A DNA stretch of 64,000 nt from Qipengyuania sphaerica (GCF_019711595.1 NZ_JAIGNR010000001.1:992001-1056000), one strand, 5' to 3'. Positions 35,251 through 45,035 are shown, numbered from the stretch's first letter. Numbers and translations: made by a program. The notes: generated by a model not told the origin, from the sequence alone.

Positions 35251-35972
35251 AACTCACCCTGTCGCGCCACATCGGGAAGTTCATCTTCGACCGGCGAATT
35301 GTGATCCTGCTCATCATAGCGGGATTGCTGGTGGGCGGGCGCAGCTGGCTGGCCGAGCACCCTCAGCATGACCCTTGGGCTGCGCTGGACCTGAACGATC
35401 CCAAGGGCTGGGCGACGCAAAGAAAGCTCCTTGCGCTGCGAGACGATGTCCCGGCATGTCGCGCCGTTCTGACCCGCAGCAACGTAGCTTTCGCCGTGCT
35501 CGATCCGGTAGGCGAGGGCGAGTGCAGGCGCGATGACAGGACGCAGCTGGGTGCCTATCCGCTAAGCCCCGATACGCCTGCGACCACCTGTCCGGTTGCG
35601 ATAGCGATGGAGCTGTGGAAGCGCGATACGCTCAATCCGCTCGCGCAGGAGATATTCGGCAGCAAGATCACCCGCATCGAGCATCTCGGCGCCTATTCGT
35701 GCCGGCGCATGTACGGCAGCGAAGACGGCCCGTGGAGCGAACATGCGACTGCCAATGCGCTCGATATCACGGGTTTCATGATGGCCGATGGTACGCGCAT
35801 CAGCGTGCTGAATGACTGGAAAGGCGAGGGACCAAGAGCCCGCTTCCTCCACCAGGCGCGTGATGGCGCCTGTGGGGCTTTCTCGACCGTGCTCTCACCG
35901 GATTACAACGCAGCCCATGCGGACCATTTGCATTTCGACATGGATGGCCGCTGGATCAGCGTCTGCCGCTGA
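35247..35972 (+). CDS. Extensin-like (DUF/PF06904 type) secreted or membrane-anchored protein
   Basis: The frame starts at TTG (35247), overlapping the LysE-family stop as TTGA; the longer frame upstream would lie inside that gene. The product is 241 residues: one N-terminal membrane segment (about 16-33), then a C-terminal domain with four conserved cysteines and the SEHATANALDITGF (about residues 167-180) and HADHLHFDM motifs. The spaced His/Asp residues resemble peptidase-like (VanY/MEPM-type) folds, and the family is suspected to act on cell-wall material. The stop is directly adjacent to the convergent phoB stop. Confidence 0.82.
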   Translation: MKLTLSRHIGKFIFDRRIVILLIIAGLLVGGRSWLAEHPQHDPWAALDLNDPKGWATQRKLLALRDDVPACRAVLTRSNVAFAVLDPVGEGECRRDDRTQLGAYPLSPDTPATTCPVAIAMELWKRDTLNPLAQEIFGSKITRIEHLGAYSCRRMYGSEDGPWSEHATANALDITGFMMADGTRISVLNDWKGEGPRARFLHQARDGACGAFSTVLSPDYNAAHADHLHFDMDGRWISVCR

Positions 35973-36692
35973 TCAGGCCGCTTCGAGCGAATAGCCTGCG
36001 CTGCGGACCGTACGCACGGGATCTTTCGCGCCTTCGATTTCCAGCGCCTTGCGGAGGCGCCGGATGTGGACGTCGACCGTTCGCAATTCGATATCGCTCT
36101 CGGTGCCCCAGACACCGTCGAGGAGCTGGTTGCGGCTGAATACGCGGCCCGGGCTCTCCATGAAGAACTTCAGCAGGCGGTATTCGGTCGGGCCGAGCTT
36201 CAAGGTCCGGCCACGGCGGGTGACCTTATGTGCCACCGGATCGAGGGTGAGGTCGCCGACCTCGATCGATTCACCGGCGAGGACGGGCCGGATGCGGCGC
36301 ATGACGGCAGCGACGCGGGCCAGAAGCTCGCGCGGGGAAAATGGTTTGGTCAGGTAATCGTCGGCGCCGGTCTCGAGGCCGCGGATGCGGTCATCCTCGG
36401 CTTCACGCGCGGTGAGCATGATGATCGGCACATGCGCAGTCGACTTGTCGCGGCGCAGGCGGCGGCAGACCTCGATGCCGCTCGTGCCTTCGATCATCCA
36501 GTCGAGGATGACGAGATCGGGCGTATCTTCCGACGCAAGCAGCAGCGCATCGTCGCCGTCCGGCGTGGTGCGGACGTCGTAGCCTTCGTTCGAAAAACGG
36601 TATTCGAGGAGTTCGGAGAGGGCGGGATCGTCCTCAACGAGTAGCAACTTGCCAGCCTGCACCTTGGCCCCTTCCTGCAGTTTCTTCGGCAC
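35973..36692 (-). CDS. phoB: Phosphate regulon response regulator PhoB
   Basis: PhoB activates phosphate-starvation genes by binding tandem Pho boxes. The 239-residue protein has a receiver domain (about 14-130, phospho-acceptor Asp64, acidic Glu20-Asp21-Asp22 pocket, Lys in LTKPF) and an OmpR-type winged helix (about 145-235, with RTVDVHIRRLRKAL recognition helix). The start is a GTG at 36692 with a GGGGG stretch upstream; about 13 extra residues precede the usual N-terminus. It is the last gene of the phosphate block, 31 nt after phoU. Confidence 0.95.
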   Translation of the reverse strand: MPKKLQEGAKVQAGKLLLVEDDPALSELLEYRFSNEGYDVRTTPDGDDALLLASEDTPDLVILDWMIEGTSGIEVCRRLRRDKSTAHVPIIMLTAREAEDDRIRGLETGADDYLTKPFSPRELLARVAAVMRRIRPVLAGESIEVGDLTLDPVAHKVTRRGRTLKLGPTEYRLLKFFMESPGRVFSRNQLLDGVWGTESDIELRTVDVHIRRLRKALEIEGAKDPVRTVRSAGYSLEAA

Positions 36693-36723
36693 AGCAGTAT
36701 GACCCCCAAGCTACAGAATTGTG

Positions 36724-37395
36724 TCAACCGTCCTCATCGGGAGGATAAGTGCCGGTTGCGGCGAAATGGACCATTTCGGCCACATTGGTCGCATGGTCGC
36801 CGATGCGCTCCAAATTACGGGCTACGAACAGCAACTGAGCGGCACTCGAAATGGTCGAAGGGTTTTCGACCATGTGGCTGACAAGGTTGCGGAAGATTGA
36901 ATTGTAGAAGGCATCGACCTTTTCGTCGGCCGCAATGACTTCGCGGGCCAGTTCGGGATCACGCGCGGCATAGGCCGTCAGCACGTCATGGACCATTTCG
37001 CTGGCGACTTCAGCCATGGCAGGAAGCAGGGTAAGCGGCTCGAACTGCTTGCGGTTGTCGCCGATTTCGCGGCTCGCCTTGGCGATGTTCTTCGAATAGT
37101 CGCCGATGCGTTCGACCACGCCAGCAATCTTCAGTGCGGCAATCACTTCGCGAAGATCGTCCGCCATCGGGGCGCGCAGTGCGATGATGCGCACGGCAAG
37201 CTTGTCGATTTCGCTCTCGAGCGCGTCGATCTTCTTGTCGCCCTTGACGACTTTCTTGGCCAGATCGTCGTCGCCCTTGACCAGTGCGTCGAGCGCTTCC
37301 TGGATCGCGACTTCGGCAAGGCCGCCCATCTCCGCGATCAGGCCGCGGAGGCGGGTGATGTCTTCGTCGAAGGCTTTTACGGTATGTTCGTTCAT
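36724..37395 (-). CDS. phoU: Phosphate signalling protein PhoU
   Basis: PhoU links the PstSCAB transporter to PhoR and keeps the regulon off when phosphate is plentiful. The 223-residue all-helical protein has the two-repeat PhoU architecture (about 15-105 and 120-205), each repeat carrying an acidic metal-binding segment (KKIDALESEIDKLAVR and DEKVDAFYNSIFRNL). It lies 12 nt after pstB and before phoB on the same strand. Confidence 0.96.
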   Translation of the reverse strand: MNEHTVKAFDEDITRLRGLIAEMGGLAEVAIQEALDALVKGDDDLAKKVVKGDKKIDALESEIDKLAVRIIALRAPMADDLREVIAALKIAGVVERIGDYSKNIAKASREIGDNRKQFEPLTLLPAMAEVASEMVHDVLTAYAARDPELAREVIAADEKVDAFYNSIFRNLVSHMVENPSTISSAAQLLFVARNLERIGDHATNVAEMVHFAATGTYPPDEDG

Positions 37396-37407
37396 GTTCT
37401 CAAAGCC

Positions 37408-38199
37408 TTATCCGTACCGGCCGGTGATGTAATCCTGCGTCCGCTGTTCGATCGGATTGGTGAATATGTCAGAAGTACGACCATATTCCACCATCTTTCC
37501 GAGGTGGAAGAAAGCCGTGCGCTGGCTTACGCGGGCAGCCTGCTGCATCGAGTGGGTGACGATGACGATCGCATAGCGGCCGTTCAATTCGTCGATCAGT
37601 TCCTCGATCTTCGCGGTCGCGATCGGGTCGAGCGCCGAGCAGGGTTCATCCATGAGGATGACTTCGGGGTCGACAGCAATGGCGCGTGCGATGCACAGGC
37701 GCTGCTGCTGGCCACCTGAAAGTGCGGTACCGCTGTCCTGCAGACGGTCCTTCACCTCTTCCCACAGGCCGGCGCGGCGGAGCGACTTTTCGACAACCGC
37801 GTCAAGCTCGTCCTTGCCTTCGGCGAGGCCGTGGATCTTGGGCCCGTAGGCGATATTCTCGTAGATCGATTTCGGAAACGGGTTGGGTTTCTGGAACACC
37901 ATGCCGACGCGGGCGCGCAGCTGCACCACATCGAGCTTGGGCGAATAGATGTTCTCGCCGTCGAGCGTGATCTCGCCCTCGACGCGGGCTGAGGGGATAG
38001 TGTCGTTCATGCGGTTCAGGGAACGCAGGAAGGTCGACTTGCCGCAGCCCGACGGGCCGATGAAGGCAGTGACGTATTTCGTCGGGATGTCGATCGACAC
38101 ATCGTCGATCGCCTTCTTGTCGCCGTAGAACACGCTGACATCGCGCGCGCTCATCTTGGCGTCGGTGTCGCTGAGGTTGGGATGGACTACGGTCACCAC
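37408..38199 (-). CDS. pstB: Phosphate ABC transporter ATP-binding protein PstB
   Basis: This ATPase drives high-affinity phosphate import. The 263-residue protein has Walker [10 protein letters not shown], the signature LSGGQQQR and Walker [13 protein letters not shown] in order. A GTG start at 38199 (or 38196) overlaps the pstA stop, so translation is coupled. It has the FQKPNPFP Q-loop typical of PstB. Confidence 0.97.
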   Translation of the reverse strand: MVTVVHPNLSDTDAKMSARDVSVFYGDKKAIDDVSIDIPTKYVTAFIGPSGCGKSTFLRSLNRMNDTIPSARVEGEITLDGENIYSPKLDVVQLRARVGMVFQKPNPFPKSIYENIAYGPKIHGLAEGKDELDAVVEKSLRRAGLWEEVKDRLQDSGTALSGGQQQRLCIARAIAVDPEVILMDEPCSALDPIATAKIEELIDELNGRYAIVIVTHSMQQAARVSQRTAFFHLGKMVEYGRTSDIFTNPIEQRTQDYITGRYG

Positions 38200-39443
38200 T
38201 TTTTCTCGAACTTGTTGCGCAGGTAGATGGCGAGGCCGTTCATCACGAGGAGGAACAGCAATAGGACAATGATAGCAGCGCTGGTGCGCTCCACGAAACC
38301 GCGGTCGATCTCGTCAGACCAGAGAAAGATTTGCATCGGCAGCACCGTGGCCGGTGCCGTGAAGCTGTCGGGCGGCGAAGCGACGAACGCGCGCATGCCG
38401 ATCATCAGCAGCGGAGCGGTTTCGCCCAGCGCGCGGGCCATGCCGATGATCGTGCCCGTAAGGATGCCGGGCAGGGCGAGCGGCAGGACGTGGTGGAAGA
38501 CCACCTGGACTGGGCTCGCTCCGATCGCCAGCGCCCCGTCGCGAATGCTCGGCGGAACGGCTTTTATCGCGTTGCGACCGGCTATGACGATCACGGGCAT
38601 GGTCATCAGCGCCAAGGTCATACCGCCGATGAGCGGGGCAGAGCGATAGCTGGGGAAAATCGTCAGGAAGACGGCGAGGCCTAGCAGGCCGAAAATGATG
38701 GAAGGAACCGCCGCAAGGTTGTTGATCGAGAGCTCGATCAGGTCGGTCCATTTGTTCTTGGGCGCATATTCCTCGAGGTAAAGCGCCGCGAGGACACCGA
38801 TCGGGAACGCCAGCACCAACGTCACGATCATCGTTAGGATCGATCCCTTGAGCGCGCCCCAGATCCCGACCTGCTGCGGATTGGTCGCATCGGCGCGGGT
38901 GAAGAAACCGCTGTCGAAATTCTTGTCGAGTTGACCTGCCTCAGCCATCTGCGCAGCGAGCGCCTGGATGTCTTGCGAGCCCTCACCATTATACCCTTGG
39001 GCAAGGTCGGCGCTGACCGGGAGCCAGAAAGTCGCCTGGCGATCGACAAGGCCCGGATCGGCGGAAATCGCAGCGGCTACATCGCGCCAAGCCTGCGATC
39101 CGATTTCGTCGGCAGCCGCTTCACCGAGCGCTTGCTGGGCAAAGAAATCCACGACCTCAGGCAGGCCTTGCGATTCAAGCGAGCGAACCGCCTCCGAAGT
39201 GCCCATGACCGCTGGATCGGCGGAAATACCGGCCTGCGTGAAGTCGATCGGAATCTCCGCTTCGACACGCTGGAAACCGGCAATGCCATTAAGCGTCATC
39301 GATCCGAGCAGGTAGATCAGCACTGCGATCGAAAAAACGATCGCGCCAAGGCCCAATGCCCTGAAGCGCCTTTCGGCGGCATAACGCTTCTTCAGCCGCG
39401 CTTCGAAAGCGGGCGTGCGCGTGGGGGCGATTTGCTCATTCAT
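38193..39443 (-). CDS. pstA: Phosphate ABC transporter permease PstA (long form)
   Basis: The 416-residue permease is longer than E. coli PstA (about 296) because of a periplasmic N-terminal insert (about residues 55-180), the DUF3333-type domain seen in alphaproteobacterial PstA. Six transmembrane segments follow, with the EAA-like loop around [23 protein letters not shown] that contacts PstB. It overlaps pstC by 8 nt and pstB by 7 nt. Confidence 0.95.
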   Translation of the reverse strand: MNEQIAPTRTPAFEARLKKRYAAERRFRALGLGAIVFSIAVLIYLLGSMTLNGIAGFQRVEAEIPIDFTQAGISADPAVMGTSEAVRSLESQGLPEVVDFFAQQALGEAAADEIGSQAWRDVAAAISADPGLVDRQATFWLPVSADLAQGYNGEGSQDIQALAAQMAEAGQLDKNFDSGFFTRADATNPQQVGIWGALKGSILTMIVTLVLAFPIGVLAALYLEEYAPKNKWTDLIELSINNLAAVPSIIFGLLGLAVFLTIFPSYRSAPLIGGMTLALMTMPVIVIAGRNAIKAVPPSIRDGALAIGASPVQVVFHHVLPLALPGILTGTIIGMARALGETAPLLMIGMRAFVASPPDSFTAPATVLPMQIFLWSDEIDRGFVERTSAAIIVLLLFLLVMNGLAIYLRNKFEKKW

Positions 39444-40821
39444 AAGCTTCGCGGAACCTCTTCACGACGCGCAGGGCGATGAAATTGAGTGCCAGAGTGA
39501 CCATGAACAGCACGAAGCCGAGCGCAAATGCGCTTAGCGTGGCCGGATGGTCGAAGCTGCCTTCGCCGGTCAGCATGGCGACGATTTGCACGGTGACCGT
39601 GGTCATGGATTCGAGCGGGTTTGCGCTTAGATTGGCGGCAGTCGAAGCGGCCATCACCACGATCATAGTTTCGCCGATTGCTCGGCTGATGGCCAGCATG
39701 ATCCCAGCGACGATACCTGGAAGCGCGGCCGGGATCAGAACGCGGCGGATCGTCTCGTTAGTGGTCGCGCCCATCGCAAGGCTGCCGTCGCGCATGGCCT
39801 GCGGCACGGCTGCGATCGAGTCGTCTGCCATGGAGGAAACGAACGGAATGATCATCACGCCCATGATCAGGCCCGCCGCGAGCGCGCTTTCGCTTGAAGC
39901 GGAGGAAAAGCCGAGCGAGATAGCGAAATCCCGGATGGCAGGCGCGATGGTGAGCGCTGCGAAATATCCGTAGACCACCGTCGGAACGCCAGCGAGGATC
40001 TCGAGAGCGGGCTTCACCCATGCTCGCAGACGCGGATTGGCGTACTGCGTGAGGTAGATCGCGCTCATCAGACCGAGCGGGATGGCGACGATCATGGCGA
40101 TGATCGCTCCGATAAACAGCGTGCCCCAGAACAGCGGTATCGCGCCATAACGGCTCGCATCCGGATTCTCCGGATTGGCCATAGGATCCGGTCCCCAATG
40201 GGTGCCGAAGAGGAAGTCGATCGGCGAGACCATGCCAAAGAATCGCACCGTTTCGAAGACAAGGCTCACGAAGATGCCGAGCGTCGTCAGGATGGCCACC
40301 AGCGAAGCCGCCAGCAAGATTGCCATGACGATCTTTTCCACCCGGTTGCGAGCGGCGAAATCGGGTTTGAGGCGGAGGAACGCGTAGATGCCGCCAAGGA
40401 AAGCGATCAGCAGCGTGACGATAATGCCGATCCAGTTGTAACGGCTCAGCGCCTGCCGGTAGGGCTCGACAAACTCGGCGGCGAGCGGATTGAATACGCC
40501 CTGTGCCGCACCGGTCGCGACTGCGCGCGCTTCGTTGAGGATCGTCTGGCGCTGGAAACCGAACGCGGGCAACTGGTCGGCGGCCGGGCTTGCCAGCACC
40601 GCCTGGGTAACGAGACCCGGCGCGATCGCGCTCCATACCGCCACGAAAATCAGGACGGGCAGCACGATCCACAGCGCCACGTACCATGCGTGGTAGCTGG
40701 GAAGGCTCGCGAGCCGCCCGTCGGGGCTCGCGCGCCGGAATGTCCATGCACGCGCACGAGCCGCCAACCATCCGGCGAGCCCGAGCCCGAGGGCCAGGAG
40801 GAGCAAGATGGTCAGCGACAT
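39436..40821 (-). CDS. pstC: Phosphate ABC transporter permease PstC (long form)
   Basis: The permease partner of PstA is about 461 residues from ATG 40821; a TTG at 40836 would add five residues. Like PstA it has an enlarged N-terminal region: two membrane segments and a periplasmic stretch of about 60 residues precede the six-helix core. The EAA-like loop reads SLAMGATTNETIRRVLIPAALPG, close to the C-terminal third. It starts 18 nt after pstS and overlaps pstA by 8 nt. Confidence 0.95.
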   Translation of the reverse strand: MSLTILLLLALGLGLAGWLAARARAWTFRRASPDGRLASLPSYHAWYVALWIVLPVLIFVAVWSAIAPGLVTQAVLASPAADQLPAFGFQRQTILNEARAVATGAAQGVFNPLAAEFVEPYRQALSRYNWIGIIVTLLIAFLGGIYAFLRLKPDFAARNRVEKIVMAILLAASLVAILTTLGIFVSLVFETVRFFGMVSPIDFLFGTHWGPDPMANPENPDASRYGAIPLFWGTLFIGAIIAMIVAIPLGLMSAIYLTQYANPRLRAWVKPALEILAGVPTVVYGYFAALTIAPAIRDFAISLGFSSASSESALAAGLIMGVMIIPFVSSMADDSIAAVPQAMRDGSLAMGATTNETIRRVLIPAALPGIVAGIMLAISRAIGETMIVVMAASTAANLSANPLESMTTVTVQIVAMLTGEGSFDHPATLSAFALGFVLFMVTLALNFIALRVVKRFREAYE

Positions 40822-40839
40822 CGTGGGTGCATGCAATCC

Positions 40840-41889
40840 TTACTTGAGTTCGGCGCCGTCGAGGACGTCGTAATTGGTCGCGGCCGACATCGCACGCGCC
40901 TTAACGTCTTCCGGATTTGCGACAAGACCGATCTTGGCGAGTTCTCCGCCGCGATCCCACATCTGCGTCCACTGGCCGAGGAATTCTTTCAGGCCGGGGA
41001 TGGCATCGAGGTGCGCCTTCTTGACGTAGATGTAGAGCGGGCGGGCACCCGGATACTCGAAGCTCGCGATGTTGTCATAGGTCGGAGCAACGCCGTTCAT
41101 GTTGAGGCCCTGCACCTTGTCGGCATTTTCCTCAAGATAGGAATATCCGAAGATACCCACAGCGTTCGGATTGCCTTCGATCTTCTGGACGATGAGATTG
41201 TCCTGCTCGCCCTGATCGACATACCTGCCGTCGCTACGGACTTCCGTGCAAACCTGGTCGTAACGGTCTTCGTCGGTCTCCTTCAGCGCCTTGGTCGCTT
41301 CGTCGCTTTTGCAGCCGGCTTCGAGGATGAGTTCCTTGAGCGCGTCACGCGTGCCCGAAGTGCTGGGCGGACCGTAGACGAGGATGTCCTGGTTCGGGAG
41401 CGAAGGATCGACGTCCGACCATTTCTGGTTGGTCTGCTCGCCGCCATAGGGCGAAGCGGCCAGTGCTTCGTAAACCATCTTCGGCGTCAAATTCATGGTG
41501 ATGCCGCCCTTTGCAGAAGCAAGTGCGATACCGTCGAGGCCAACCTGAATTTCGATGATTTCGGTGACGTTGTTCTGCTGGCAGGTTGCGAACTCGCTTG
41601 CCTTCATGCGGCGCGAGGCACCTGCGATGTCGGGCGTTTCGGGGCCGACGCCGGCGCAGAACAGCTTCATGCCGCCGCCCGTTCCGGTCGATTCGATGAT
41701 CGGCGACTTGAGGTCGGGGTTCGAACGGGCGAAGGTTTCGGCAACAGCCTTGGCGAACGGATAGACGGTCGAGGAGCCGACGGCCTTGATCTGGTCGCGA
41801 GCGTCGGCGCTGCCAGCGTCGCCGCCACCACATGCGGCGAGGGTAAGGGCCGAAGCGGCCGCGAGAGCGAATTTGAAAGTCTTGGTCAT
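40840..41889 (-). CDS. pstS: Phosphate-binding lipoprotein PstS
   Basis: PstS captures phosphate in the periplasm for PstCAB. The 349-residue protein has a lipoprotein signal ending in LTLAAC (lipidated Cys about 20). Phosphate-loop motifs are visible: GSSTVYPFAKAVAE near the N-terminus, STGTGGGMKLFCAG and GPPSTSGTRDALKELIL. Four further cysteines may pair in disulfides. Upstream at 41938-41965 is a Pho-box-like array. Confidence 0.95.
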   Translation of the reverse strand: MTKTFKFALAAASALTLAACGGGDAGSADARDQIKAVGSSTVYPFAKAVAETFARSNPDLKSPIIESTGTGGGMKLFCAGVGPETPDIAGASRRMKASEFATCQQNNVTEIIEIQVGLDGIALASAKGGITMNLTPKMVYEALAASPYGGEQTNQKWSDVDPSLPNQDILVYGPPSTSGTRDALKELILEAGCKSDEATKALKETDEDRYDQVCTEVRSDGRYVDQGEQDNLIVQKIEGNPNAVGIFGYSYLEENADKVQGLNMNGVAPTYDNIASFEYPGARPLYIYVKKAHLDAIPGLKEFLGQWTQMWDRGGELAKIGLVANPEDVKARAMSAATNYDVLDGAELK

Positions 41890-41937
41890 TGGTAGAATAC
41901 CCCTTTGGTGTCCACTAGCCGCGCAAAAGCGCGAAAA

Positions 41938-41965
41938 TGTTACGTGTTGACGACAAGAGTGTGAC
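41938..41965 (-). promoter_or_regulatory. Pho-box-like repeats upstream of pstS
   Basis: On the minus strand GTCACA, GTCGTC and GTAACA recur at exactly 11-bp spacing (plus-strand positions 41960, 41949, 41938), matching the helical phasing of PhoB half-sites (GTCAT/GTCAC type). The array lies 49 nt before the pstS start. The middle copy is the weakest. Confidence 0.7.
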
Positions 41966-42016
41966 TTTCGCTACGGGGCCGACGAATCTCTCCGCGGCCC
42001 CATAACGGCATTGAGC

Positions 42017-43372
42017 TCAGAAATCGACCTGTGCGCGAACACCGAAGGCATCGACGCCGTAATCGGTCTCGCCATCGGCAGTCGGAAGGACCGCGTCGGT
42101 GTATTCCATGCGGCCATAGTTGACGCTGAAGAGCGTGTTGCTGGCAGGCTTCCAGACGAGCGACGCCTGGTAGCCGTTCTGTATGCCGCCGAGGATACCG
42201 GCATCGTTGAGATCGAGATGATCATAGCGCAGGTTCACCTGGAGCGAGCCCATGCCGCCCTTACCGACCGGATTGACCGGCTTGGTACGGTCGAACTTGC
42301 CGCCCTTGTAGCCGCGCGTATCGCCGCCGGTGAGGAAATAGCCGACTTCGGCATATCCGCCGAAGAAAGTGGGATTGTCGGTTGCCAGCGGCATGTCGAC
42401 ATTCTGCCAGAAACCCTCGGCAACCGCGTGGAACGGGCCGGAGATCATTGCGGCTTCAAGGCCTGCGCCGAATTCGCTGTCGGCGCCGAGATTGCCGGTG
42501 TTGACGAAACGGGTGGAGGTGAAGTGCACCAGGGGGCGCTGGCGATAGCGGACGCTCGCATCCTCCTCGCCGAGCTCGTTGTAGTGGATCGAGCCGCCAA
42601 GATGCAGCTGGGTATTACCCATCTTCGGCATGACGACGAGACGACCGTCGATGCCGCGATTGTCGGTGCCGGTGTCATCGAAGTTGTCGGTAAAGACCCC
42701 AGCCTGTGCGAGCACGATTCCGGCCTCGTAGGTTGCCGAGGCGCCGATGCGGCGTTCGAAACCGAAAGCGTCGGTGAAGGCTGCGCGCTCGATGAAACTG
42801 GTGTGCAGCGAGCTGGTCAGCTCTTCGAGCGACTGGAAGTTGTTGTGATGACCGACAATGATTTCGAGCGGGCCGTCGCCATAGGTCAGGTACGCGTCTG
42901 CCGCTTCGACCTCGTTACCTGCGAAGTCGAGCTCGAATTTATATCCGAAACCGCCCGGCAGGTCGCCCGAAGCACCAAGGCGCGCGCGGCGGACTTCATT
43001 GCCGAAACCGTCGTCTGCGCCGGTCGATTCGGGGGCCGAAAGCGTGCCGGCGTCGAACATCAGGCGCCCGCGGGGCTTGAAGCTCCAGCCGCTCTTTTCG
43101 AGTTCGGCGGCGGGCTTGGCTTCGGGAGCCGGTGCGGGCGTGGCGACGGCTTCGGCATTGGCTGCGATCACCGCGTCCTGATCGGCATTGGCCGCCTGGG
43201 TCTGCTCCAGTTCGGTTTCGAGCTGGTCGATGCGGCTGGCAAGTACCTGAAGCTGCGCGCGCATTGCGGCTAGTTCGTCTTCGGCGCTCGGTGCATCCTG
43301 TGCGAGAACCGGCGTTGCGATGGTGCAGCTCATGGCCGCCGCAAGGACGGAAAGCCGGAAGGCGGTCTTCAT
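42017..43372 (-). CDS. Phosphate-selective porin (OprO/OprP family)
   Basis: This outer-membrane porin lets phosphate or polyphosphate cross under starvation. The 451-residue protein has a signal peptide (about 1-24), a coiled-coil of heptads (about 30-75, LAAMRAQLQVLASRIDQLET) that probably forms a periplasmic trimer stalk, and a C-terminal beta-barrel (about 90-451) ending in the outer-membrane signature QVDF with a terminal Phe. Its position between phoR and pstS and the strong Pho-box array before it support the phosphate role. Confidence 0.9.
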   Translation of the reverse strand: MKTAFRLSVLAAAMSCTIATPVLAQDAPSAEDELAAMRAQLQVLASRIDQLETELEQTQAANADQDAVIAANAEAVATPAPAPEAKPAAELEKSGWSFKPRGRLMFDAGTLSAPESTGADDGFGNEVRRARLGASGDLPGGFGYKFELDFAGNEVEAADAYLTYGDGPLEIIVGHHNNFQSLEELTSSLHTSFIERAAFTDAFGFERRIGASATYEAGIVLAQAGVFTDNFDDTGTDNRGIDGRLVVMPKMGNTQLHLGGSIHYNELGEEDASVRYRQRPLVHFTSTRFVNTGNLGADSEFGAGLEAAMISGPFHAVAEGFWQNVDMPLATDNPTFFGGYAEVGYFLTGGDTRGYKGGKFDRTKPVNPVGKGGMGSLQVNLRYDHLDLNDAGILGGIQNGYQASLVWKPASNTLFSVNYGRMEYTDAVLPTADGETDYGVDAFGVRAQVDF

Positions 43373-43412
43373 GTTACGAATCCCTTACGAGTTTACGATC
43401 TGGATTCGCATC

Positions 43413-43450
43413 TATGACGGCTCTGTTACACATATGTGACGCATTGCGAC
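43413..43450 (-). promoter_or_regulatory. Pho-box-like repeats upstream of the phosphate porin
   Basis: On the minus strand, GTCGCA, GTCACA, GTAACA and GTCATA follow each other with 10-, 11- and 11-bp spacing (plus-strand starts 43445, 43435, 43424, 43413). This is the phasing of tandem PhoB half-sites. The array lies 41 nt before the porin start, where a PhoB-activated -35 replacement would sit. Confidence 0.75.
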
Positions 43451-43502
43451 GCAGATGTGTTTCCCGCTGACAACGGGTTGATTTCACACTTTTAAAAGAA
43501 AA

Positions 43503-44681
43503 TTACTCGCCCGCTTCGGCAATCGGGAGAGTTACCTTCACCCGCGTGCCCTCACCGAGCGCACTGTCGATCGACAGCTTGCCGCGATGCCGCTCGACGA
43601 TGTGCTTGACGATCGCGAGGCCAAGGCCGGTACCGCCCGAGGCACGGCTACGGCCGGGATCGGTCCGATAGAATCGCCGGGTAAGATGTGGCAGGTGTTC
43701 GGGCGAAATACCCTCGCCGCGGTCCTGCACCGAAAGCAACACACGTTTGTCGCCCTGCGGGTGGAGCCGGATGGTCACGGGCTGATCTTCCGCGCCGTAT
43801 TTCAGTCCGTTGTCGACCAGGTTCCGGACCAGCTGTTCCAGCTGCTGCTCGTCGCCGCAAACGGTGAATTGGCCATGCGCCTTGAAGTCAAGCCGTTCCG
43901 CTCGATCGCCGGCTGCGTCGCGCGCAGCCCGATCGGCCAGCCTGCCGAGATCGATCGTGTTGTTTGGCAGATCGTGCTTTTCTGCTTCGATGCGGGAAAG
44001 CGACATCAGGTCGCTGATCAACTGCTGCAGCCGCTGACCCTCGCGCTGGATTGTGGCCAAGAACTTGTCGCCCATCTTGGGATCGAAATCGTGAACGTCC
44101 TCGCGCAGCGTCTCGACATAGCCGAGTATCGACGCGAGGGGCGTGCGCAATTCGTGGCTCGCATTGGCGACGAAATCGGTGTGTGCGCGGCTGATATCCG
44201 CTTCGGCAGTCTTATTGACGAACTCGATGATGGCGAGGCCGCCTTCCAGCCCCTTACGGTTGATCCGCCAGATATCGCGTCGCCGGGCGAGGCCGCGGAC
44301 GATCGCCATTCCGTCCTCGCCGCTTTCGAGCAGACTGACTGCTTCGGGCTGGCGCAGCGCCATGCGCACGTCCTGCCCGAGGATATGCGCGCCGAGCAAG
44401 CGTCGCGCTGCGACATTGGCGATCACGACCCGGCCCGCTTCGGTAACGATGACCGGGGTCTCCGAATGCTCGAGCAAATCGCCCATCGTATCGCGGGAGA
44501 TACCGCCGTTGCCGTTGTTTTGCGCAGGAGGAGGCGGGGTTGCGCCGACCATCCATAGCGATCCGGCCCAGACGAGCAGCATCAGAAGGATCGGCAGTGT
44601 CGGCAGGCCCAGAATCATCAGCCCGATTGCCGTTGCGAGCGCCAGCGCGAAACCGGACATGGGGAAGGGGCGGGTGCTCAT
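43503..44681 (-). CDS. phoR: Phosphate regulon sensor histidine kinase PhoR
   Basis: PhoR phosphorylates PhoB when phosphate is scarce. The 392-residue protein has two N-terminal membrane helices (about 8-47) with almost no periplasmic loop, a PAS domain (about 65-160), a dimerisation domain with His176 (ASHELRTPL) and an ATPase domain (about 285-390) with N, G1 (DRGEGI) and G2 (GTGLGLAIV) boxes. The missing periplasmic sensor is typical of PhoR, which listens to PstSCAB-PhoU. It is the promoter-distal start of the phosphate block, with phoB at the other end. Confidence 0.94.
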   Translation of the reverse strand: MSTRPFPMSGFALALATAIGLMILGLPTLPILLMLLVWAGSLWMVGATPPPPAQNNGNGGISRDTMGDLLEHSETPVIVTEAGRVVIANVAARRLLGAHILGQDVRMALRQPEAVSLLESGEDGMAIVRGLARRRDIWRINRKGLEGGLAIIEFVNKTAEADISRAHTDFVANASHELRTPLASILGYVETLREDVHDFDPKMGDKFLATIQREGQRLQQLISDLMSLSRIEAEKHDLPNNTIDLGRLADRAARDAAGDRAERLDFKAHGQFTVCGDEQQLEQLVRNLVDNGLKYGAEDQPVTIRLHPQGDKRVLLSVQDRGEGISPEHLPHLTRRFYRTDPGRSRASGGTGLGLAIVKHIVERHRGKLSIDSALGEGTRVKVTLPIAEAGE

Positions 44682-44752
44682 ACCAGCGGCGCGCTTAGCG
44701 AGCCTCGCCGGGCCGCGCTAGTGCGGTCATGCTTTTGTCATGATGATGGTGG

Positions 44753-44827
44753 TGGTGACCCGTACGGGAATCGAACCCGTGTTTCAGCCGTGAAAGGGCC
44801 GCGTCCTAACCGCTAGACGAACGGGCC
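44753..44827 (-). tRNA. tRNA-Glu(TTC), copy 1
   Basis: The 75-nt gene includes an encoded CCA. The acceptor stem GGCCCGT pairs with ACGGGTC (one G-T), the anticodon loop is CTTTCAC with anticodon TTC, and the T arm CGGG-TTCGATT-CCCG is intact. The tRNA body is identical to the copy at 44876-44950. Confidence 0.97.
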
Positions 44828-44875
44828 ACATGGGTGGCACTTTTGCGCGGATTGCAGATGCAATAACGCCACCGA

Positions 44876-44950
44876 TGGTGACCCGTACGGGAATCGAACC
44901 CGTGTTTCAGCCGTGAAAGGGCCGCGTCCTAACCGCTAGACGAACGGGCC
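44876..44950 (-). tRNA. tRNA-Glu(TTC), copy 2
   Basis: This is an exact duplicate of the neighbouring tRNA-Glu, 48 nt away on the same strand, also with encoded CCA. Flanking sequence is not duplicated, so identity is restricted to the gene. Transcription would run from this copy into the other. Confidence 0.97.
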
Positions 44951-45035
44951 ACGGTCCCCAGCGGGGTCGGTGGCGTGGCGGCGCAATTAGGCGCGGGTGC
45001 CAAAACCGTCAACCCCGCATTTGGCCAAATTTCGC

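Noticed and set aside
40198..41895. 565-codon plus-strand frame opposite pstC and pstS
   Set aside because: It is antisense to conserved transporter genes and crosses their junction.
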